Of a stretch of 64,000 bases of DNA, positions 59,062-64,000 are shown in pieces. Every line of letters begins with the position of its first letter. The first letter of the stretch is position 1. Origin of the DNA: Mytilinidion resinicola (lineage: Eukaryota; Ascomycota; Dothideomycetes; Mytilinidiales; Mytilinidiaceae). The stretch is taken from assembly GCF_010093595.1 (NCBI RefSeq), contig NW_022985437.1:769380-833379 (forward strand). The letters run 5' to 3'. The notes below the pieces were generated by a model. It saw only the letters and a list, made by a program, of their open reading frames with translations. It was not told the origin of the DNA and made no database searches. A program made the translations under genes and the position numbers.

Positions 59062-59810
59062 AGATTTAGGACGCCTAGAAATGACATTAACACTATATTC
59101 ATCTTGAAACACTCGGACGGCCTTCAAATCGTTCCGTGCATCTGCAGTGTAAAAGGTTCATTGTCCTTGTCTGAATCATGAAGTCAAAACCGCGCTCACC
59201 ACTGACGCCCAAGGACACACCCAGATTTAGGACGCCTGGAAATGACATCGTTGATCTATTTATCTTGAAAGGCCCGGACGGCCTTCACATAGTTTCGCAC
59301 ATACGCAACGCGAAAGGTTTACTCTCCTGATTTGAAGCTTGAAGCCAAAGCCACACTCACCGCTAGTCTCCAAGGACACCTCCAGATTTAAAAAGCCTGG
59401 AAATGACATCGTTACATAAATCATTATAAAACCCTTGGACAGCCTTCACATTGTTTTGTACATACGCAACGTGAAAGGTGTACCAACCTGGTTTGAAGCT
59501 TGAAGTTAAAATTACACTCATCACCAATCCGTAAGGAAACCTCCAGATTTAGGACGCCTACAATATGGCATTGGTGCTCTATTCATCTTAATACACTCGG
59601 GCGGTTTACAAATCATTTTGTGCGTCTGCAGTATGAGACGTATATCGACCTGGTATAAAACTTGGAGTCAAAACCACACTCACCACTAAGTCTTGAGGAC
59701 ACCTCCAGATTTAGGACACCTGGAACATGACATCAATATACTCGTAACAGCAAAGGTCTCAAAGGGTCATCACATAATTTCAAACGTCCGCAGTATCATA
59801 GTCAATCAGT
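59062..59810. repeat. Tandem repeat, unit about 151-171 bp, about 4.6 copies
   Basis: Each unit starts with AGATTTA(G)GAC and carries conserved blocks AATGACAT, CCTT-CACAT, AAAGGT and CACACTCAC-C then AAGGACACCTCC. The block starts are at about 59062, 59223, 59394, 59545 and 59707. Spacings 161, 171, 151 and 162 show one family with indels. Copies are clearly diverged, so this is old. The third unit has GATTTAAAAAGC. Confidence 0.88.
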
Positions 59811-59967
59811 CTCAATTTGTACTCTGCAGTCTACATAAAGAAAAGAAGCCAAAAAGCCAGAACATGTCGCCGGGCTACGTGCCATATAGCCACCCCTTTA
59901 GGCCCAATTAGGCGCCCACACCCCACTCAAACGCACACTCTCCCGCCCCCGCTCTCCCCCCCACCCC

Positions 59968-62028
59968 CTACCACCTTTCCCGTGGATCATTGTTCAATTG
60001 CACCACAAGCCAATCAATCGTGGCCTCATCGGCCCTAAGTTCCTGAATCTCCGGCTGGTCCTGCTCGTGCCTGCAGTACCTTATGCAACGCGCAAGGGGG
60101 GACTTGTCGTCCTTTTTCCGTAGCCTTAGGTGCTTCAAGAGGGGGAAACGCCCCGCCTCCAGCAGGATTTCGGCCATGTTGGACGGGAAGTCGGTCAACT
60201 TCTTGTCCCCCTTTGCGCGCACGTACCGCACGCACACGGCCAGGTCCGAGTCGTCGTCCTCCGCGGGCGCCGGGTAGTCATAGAGCAGTTTTGAGAACGT
60301 TAGCGCCTCCATGTCGGCCTTCATCTTGGCCCCTTCGGTCTTCGGCTCCCGCCTTGGGGCATTTGGGTCTACAGTGCGCTTGTTGTATTTGCGCTTCGTG
60401 GTGCCGTTCGCGGGAATCGGTGATGATTTGTTGGAATTTGAGGACACTGGGGAGACGGGTTTGGCCTTCTTTTCGGCTGGCACGGTAGGCTCGGGGTCAC
60501 GCTCTGGTGACTTTCTCTTCAAACTTCCACTAGGTCCGGGGGTCGGAGTCGTCACTGGAGCAGCAGGGGGTGTCTCTATTCGGGCCCTCTTGGGAGAAGT
60601 TGCATCCGAATCAGCCGCTGTCCTCTTTCGCTTGCTGCTTTCGTCAGGAAGGGGCGATGGTGGGATTGGGACAGTAGATTTCTGGCCATGTACGGAATCA
60701 GGCTGACCGGTTGGAGAGGGTGCTGGGTAGCCCCTGGCAGGTACCGGAGCCAACGATGCAGCTGGGACGGTGGACTTCTGGCCAGGTACAGAATCGGACT
60801 GGCGGGTCGGAGAGGATGTTGAGGCGCCCTCCGCAGGTGTCGTTGGCAATGCTGAAGCTGGAGCAGTGGAGTTCTGGCTAGGTACAGAATCGGACTGACC
60901 ACTGGGAGAGGATGCTGAAGCTTGCTCGGTAGGTACTGCAGGGAACAAACGCGCCCTCGATGCACGGGAGGAACGGCCAACACTCCGATAAGAAGCGTAG
61001 GATGGATCTTGGAACGTGTCCTCCCAGTAGACTGTTCCCAATTTCGGCGGTAAACCATACCAGGTGAGTCGATGTTTATTGCTGAGCCAGAAGAGCCCGT
61101 CCGTCAAGATCTTCATTCGACTCTGAGATGTATTCTTGAACGTCCAGCCAAGATAGTGCCCAAGATCGAAGACATCGTTGACAGCTTGCTTCTCTCGATA
61201 CGTCTCAGGGTCTACCGAACCATAGTCGTCGTGAAAGGATGATGCTCTCACCACATCAGGGTTTTTACGTTTCCTTCGGGCTTCAAGCTTAGTTATGAAA
61301 TCAAAGAAAGCGATTTCTACCTCCACAATAGGCGTCTCGGCTGCGAGCAGAGCTCGGTCAATCGGGGTGCCGTCTGCATGCTCCAGTCCGTATCCTTTGG
61401 TCGGAGTATCTTCATTGCGATTCTGATCTTGCTTGTGCTGAGTATCAGTGCGTGCGTTAGAATTCGCGAGCAAAGAAGACTTTTTGGCATTGTCCTCTGC
61501 CGACGTAGTGAAGGCCGGTCCTTTGTATTGGTATAGCTGATGCGCCGGTATAACGCGGCGGCGGCGAGAGGCTGTCGTAGCGGAGGAAGTCGCTGGAACC
61601 GAAGAGGCAGGATTGGCAGGGCTATTCGGATTTTGCTGCTGGTGCGTAGGAACTCCGGTGCTAGAGCTCGCTGTATAGGCCGAATTCGCTGGAGTAGAGG
61701 TCGTCGCTGGAGCAGAGGTCGTCGCTGGAGCAGAGGTCGTCGCTGGAGCAGAGGTCGTCGCTGGAGCAGAGGTCGTCGCTGGAGCAGAGGTCGTCGCTGG
61801 AGTAGAGGTCATCGCTGGAGCAAGACCGGTCGCTGGAGTGGACGAAGTCATTGGAAGGAGCGGAGTCGCTGGAACGGGGGAGTAGGCATTCATGGCTGGA
61901 GAACTCGGATTTCGCTGCTGTTGCGCAAGAACACGGACTCCAGAGACCGCTGGAGCAGACGGTTTCGCTGGAACAGAAGTCGTCGCTGGAGTAGGGCCGG
62001 TCGCTGGAGCTGAAGAGTTTGCGGACAT
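59968..62028 (-). CDS. Low-complexity repeat protein, lineage-specific, probably nuclear
   Basis: 686 residues, no introns. No recognised family. Residues 1-115 are Ala/Thr/Ser/Pro rich with about seven copies of a hexapeptide ATTSAP. Residues about 220-330 look folded (EVEIAFFDFITKLEARRKRKN, GLEHADGTPIDRALL, DLGHYLGWTFKNTS). Then a Ser/Pro repeat follows: units of roughly 32 residues starting SDSVPxQxST, about three copies. Basic clusters (SSKRKRT, KRARIE, KRKYNKR) could act as nuclear signals. The C-terminal part (about 560-686) has another structured-looking region: FSKLLYDYPAPAEDDDSDLAVCVRYVR and LRLRKKDDKSPLARCIRYCR. The C-rich spacing is suggestive but no known zinc motif fits. The start is the first ATG. 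No convincing function. Confidence 0.75.
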   Translation of the reverse strand: MSANSSAPATGPTPATTSVPAKPSAPAVSGVRVLAQQQRNPSSPAMNAYSPVPATPLLPMTSSTPATGLAPAMTSTPATTSAPATTSAPATTSAPATTSAPATTSAPATTSTPANSAYTASSSTGVPTHQQQNPNSPANPASSVPATSSATTASRRRRVIPAHQLYQYKGPAFTTSAEDNAKKSSLLANSNARTDTQHKQDQNRNEDTPTKGYGLEHADGTPIDRALLAAETPIVEVEIAFFDFITKLEARRKRKNPDVVRASSFHDDYGSVDPETYREKQAVNDVFDLGHYLGWTFKNTSQSRMKILTDGLFWLSNKHRLTWYGLPPKLGTVYWEDTFQDPSYASYRSVGRSSRASRARLFPAVPTEQASASSPSGQSDSVPSQNSTAPASALPTTPAEGASTSSPTRQSDSVPGQKSTVPAASLAPVPARGYPAPSPTGQPDSVHGQKSTVPIPPSPLPDESSKRKRTAADSDATSPKRARIETPPAAPVTTPTPGPSGSLKRKSPERDPEPTVPAEKKAKPVSPVSSNSNKSSPIPANGTTKRKYNKRTVDPNAPRREPKTEGAKMKADMEALTFSKLLYDYPAPAEDDDSDLAVCVRYVRAKGDKKLTDFPSNMAEILLEAGRFPLLKHLRLRKKDDKSPLARCIRYCRHEQDQPEIQELRADEATIDWLVVQLNNDPRERW
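61688..61815. repeat. 18-bp tandem repeat in the coding region, about seven copies
   Basis: Nearly identical 18-bp units (GCTGGAGCAGAGGTCGTC on the plus strand) encode ATTSAP on the minus strand. Near-identity implies recent expansion. Confidence 0.9.
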
Positions 62029-62855
62029 GGCTGATAACGGGCAAGAAGGGAAGCCTGGAAAGAAGGCACAAGGATACGGAAGAGAGCAGCAGTGAGTACG
62101 GCTAGCTCAGTCGGTGCAGAACAGCGTCGAATGGTGCTGGTGTGCGGTAAGGAAGAGGAAGACGTCGTGGACGCGGACGGCGAAGAAGTAGGCTGTTGTC
62201 GACGGATGGGCTATTGTCGTGGAGTGGTCTATTGTGTCAATAGCGCAGGTTAAAGGTGAAGCGGCAGAATCACCTGCACCGGTGCGATGCCACGATGCTT
62301 AGCGAGACCTCTCCACCCACCGTCACAGCTGCGCTCTGATGTTCATGGGCTGGCGCTTGATGGCTGTGCTCTGATGCTCGTTGACGAGGGGCTGGCGCGC
62401 GCTGTGCCAAACTTCGTCTGCTGTACCATGGCACGAAAAAGACGGGAGGAACGACATGCCCAACTGCGTCCGTACTCAAAACGAGAACACAAAACCAAAA
62501 TACCAGAGATCAAGGCGCGAGAAACTTACACAACCACGTGTCCCTGAGAGATCTGGAATAAACGGGCAAATGTCTAGTCTGTATACATATTATCGCTGAT
62601 GTCTGAGCTTCTCGCAAGTTGGCCGGCACCACCGCCAGCGGAAAAAGACGTGTATGCGATTATGGAAGTGCATTGAATAGACCTTGACGGCGTCCATTCT
62701 TACAAGAAATTTACAGAACTAGAAACTACAACAAAAGAGCTTTTGTACAACCTACAATGCTAAAAGCGCTTGCTAATGCTAACCGTCCCATGGCGGGCCA
62801 AACCCATAAGCCCTTACTCCTAAAGCACTGAAGGGGTATCTGAAATCAACACACA
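62029..62855. other. Intergenic, no gene seen
   Basis: Promoter of the low-complexity gene and 3' flank of CSF1. Short frames only. Confidence 0.6.
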
Positions 62856-64000
62856 CTACGAATTCCCCAGAATCCTTCCATATGCATCCTCCACCTCCTT
62901 CGCCACCTCCAAGAGCGTCACAATGACAATCTGATGCGTCACATTTGGCAGACGATCCCGATGCAACCCGATCCACTCCAGCGGCGGCGTCGCCTCGCCC
63001 ATGTCCCTCAGCTGCGGTGTTTCGATAATCGGTGGCTCCAACGCTGTGTACTCGTATCTGCTCTGCGGCACATTCACAACCGCGGTGATCTTCTCTCGTT
63101 CTGCGATGGCATTCCCATCTGCGTCGCCTGCGCCCGCTTGACCCGCGGCACCAGTGTCCGGCTTTTCCGGTGTTGTGATCTTGAGTGCGGATTCTGGTAG
63201 CGGCTTGCCGAGACGAGAAGCCAGCGAGCGGGAGTGGTTGGACCACATGGTCCGGATGAACGAGATGCGGTTATAGTTCCAGCCAACGTCGACCTTGCCC
63301 TCGAGCGAGCTCTTGAAGATGTAGTCGATATGGTTGGACTCCGGGCTCTGCCATGTCTGCATGGTTGCAACAACTTTCGGCACTCGCAAGATGGTGCCGC
63401 CTCGGGCCGCCATCGCGCTGCCGACGACGTCTTCGACGGAGAGCTCGCTCACTGTCTTCGCCTTCTTGGACTGGGCTACAGCGGCTAGAGCAACAGAAAG
63501 TTTGCCCAGTGTCATTCCGAGCCCAGAGTGGACTCTGCCCTTCTCAAGTGCGGCAGCGAAGCGAGCCTGTGCATCTGACACCTCGAGCATGAAGATCTGA
63601 TTGTCCGTGAATGTGGACGGGAAAATGCCCAGATTGACGGATCGCAAGGTGAGAACAACGTCCGTATGAAGCGAGATAGGTGCTTTTAACGTATCCGTCG
63701 CAGCTTTGGCAGAGTTGAGGATTTGAAAAGACGAGCGCGTCGGTATTACAGACGACTTGCGACGCAGAAATTTCTCTATGTCTCGGAGAGATTGGGCGTA
63801 TGCCTGCTGGTTCTCTAGCACCAGGCGTTCGATAGCTTGATATAGGGCGAGGCCTTGAGCTGCACTTGTCGCTGTGCAGAACACTTGGACCTTATCGCCA
63901 TCGAGAATGGCCACCAAACGATCGGGCGCGCCTTCGACTTGCTCTCGCACATTGTACATTAGGAAATCAAAATTAGCGATATCTGCGATAGCAAACGCTT
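62856..64000 (-). CDS. CSF1: Csf1/BLTP1-family lipid transfer protein (3' end only)
   Basis: The C-terminal about 380 residues of a very large bridge-like lipid transfer protein (yeast Csf1). The frame stays open to the right edge, so the 5' end is outside. Family landmarks are NVREQVEGAPDRLVAILDGD, SLRDIEKFLRRKSS, SNHIDYIFKSSLEGKVDVGW, EKITAVVNVPQSRYEYTALE, PPIIETPQLRDMGEATPPL, EWIGLHRDRLPNVTHQIVIV and the end VAKEVEDAYGRILGNS. Known members bridge membranes for lipid transport and affect GPI-anchor and lipid homeostasis. A short Gly/Ala/Asp-rich spacer occurs before EKITAVV. No introns in this part. Confidence 0.9.
   Translation of the reverse strand, partial: AFAIADIANFDFLMYNVREQVEGAPDRLVAILDGDKVQVFCTATSAAQGLALYQAIERLVLENQQAYAQSLRDIEKFLRRKSSVIPTRSSFQILNSAKAATDTLKAPISLHTDVVLTLRSVNLGIFPSTFTDNQIFMLEVSDAQARFAAALEKGRVHSGLGMTLGKLSVALAAVAQSKKAKTVSELSVEDVVGSAMAARGGTILRVPKVVATMQTWQSPESNHIDYIFKSSLEGKVDVGWNYNRISFIRTMWSNHSRSLASRLGKPLPESALKITTPEKPDTGAAGQAGAGDADGNAIAEREKITAVVNVPQSRYEYTALEPPIIETPQLRDMGEATPPLEWIGLHRDRLPNVTHQIVIVTLLEVAKEVEDAYGRILGNS

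Noticed and set aside
59062..59810. CRISPR-like array
   Set aside because: Units are about 160 bp and diverged with no spacer structure, and the window is eukaryotic.
61540..62013. Arg/Trp repeat frame, plus strand
   Set aside because: Antisense shadow of the ATTSAP repeat region.

Overview
This is nuclear DNA of a filamentous ascomycete (Pezizomycotina; protein style and GC-rich coding suggest Dothideomycetes, an inference). The support is short GT-AG introns of about 45-165 nt, a Zn2Cys6 regulator, a class VI-type chitin synthase, a HET-C2-type glycolipid transfer protein, a TRI12-type MFS pump and intron-containing tRNA genes. I rebuilt exon joins by hand from splice signals, reading frame and family knowledge; none is confirmed by transcripts.

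Layout. 1-8.1 kb: 5' end of a glycolipid transfer protein gene (-), a GH76 mannosidase (-), a tartrate dehydrogenase-like enzyme (+) tail-to-tail with and overlapping IMP2 (-), tRNA-Cys, and mitochondrial IDH2 (-). 8.7-16.8 kb: exocyst SEC5 (+), a disordered protein (-), a BTB protein (-) and a predicted seven-helix membrane protein (+). 17.4-24.7 kb: tRNA-Arg, an F-box-like protein (+), a 2.9 kb gene-poor stretch and a five-exon Zn2Cys6 regulator (-). 24.7-37.1 kb: a 3.2 kb gene-free stretch, thiamine pyrophosphokinase (+), KRE6/SKN1 (+, ten exons) and a chitin synthase (-). 37.1-47.5 kb: a stretch with hairpins, then UPF2 (+), a small unknown gene (+) and an L-2-hydroxyglutarate dehydrogenase-like gene (+). 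48.4-51.7 kb: an old tandem pair of F-box-like genes, the first broken. 52.4-64 kb: phospholipase D (+), an MFS pump (+), a roughly 160-bp tandem repeat, a low-complexity nuclear-type protein (-) and the 3' end of CSF1 (-).

Most genes are core housekeeping: mitochondrial metabolism and protein maturation (IDH2, IMP2, 2-hydroxyglutarate oxidation), secretion (SEC5), wall building (GH76, KRE6/SKN1, chitin synthase), lipid handling (GLTP, PLD, CSF1) and mRNA surveillance (UPF2). The only cluster-like hint is the wall and secretion genes, but they are scattered and on both strands, so I do not claim a functional cluster. I see no convincing new multi-gene system. The most unusual items are the decayed F-box-like tandem copy, a dispersed imperfect inverted-repeat element with a diverged relative 13 kb away, two other hairpins, the 160-bp minisatellite, a seven-helix protein of unknown role and a large repeat-rich lineage-specific protein.
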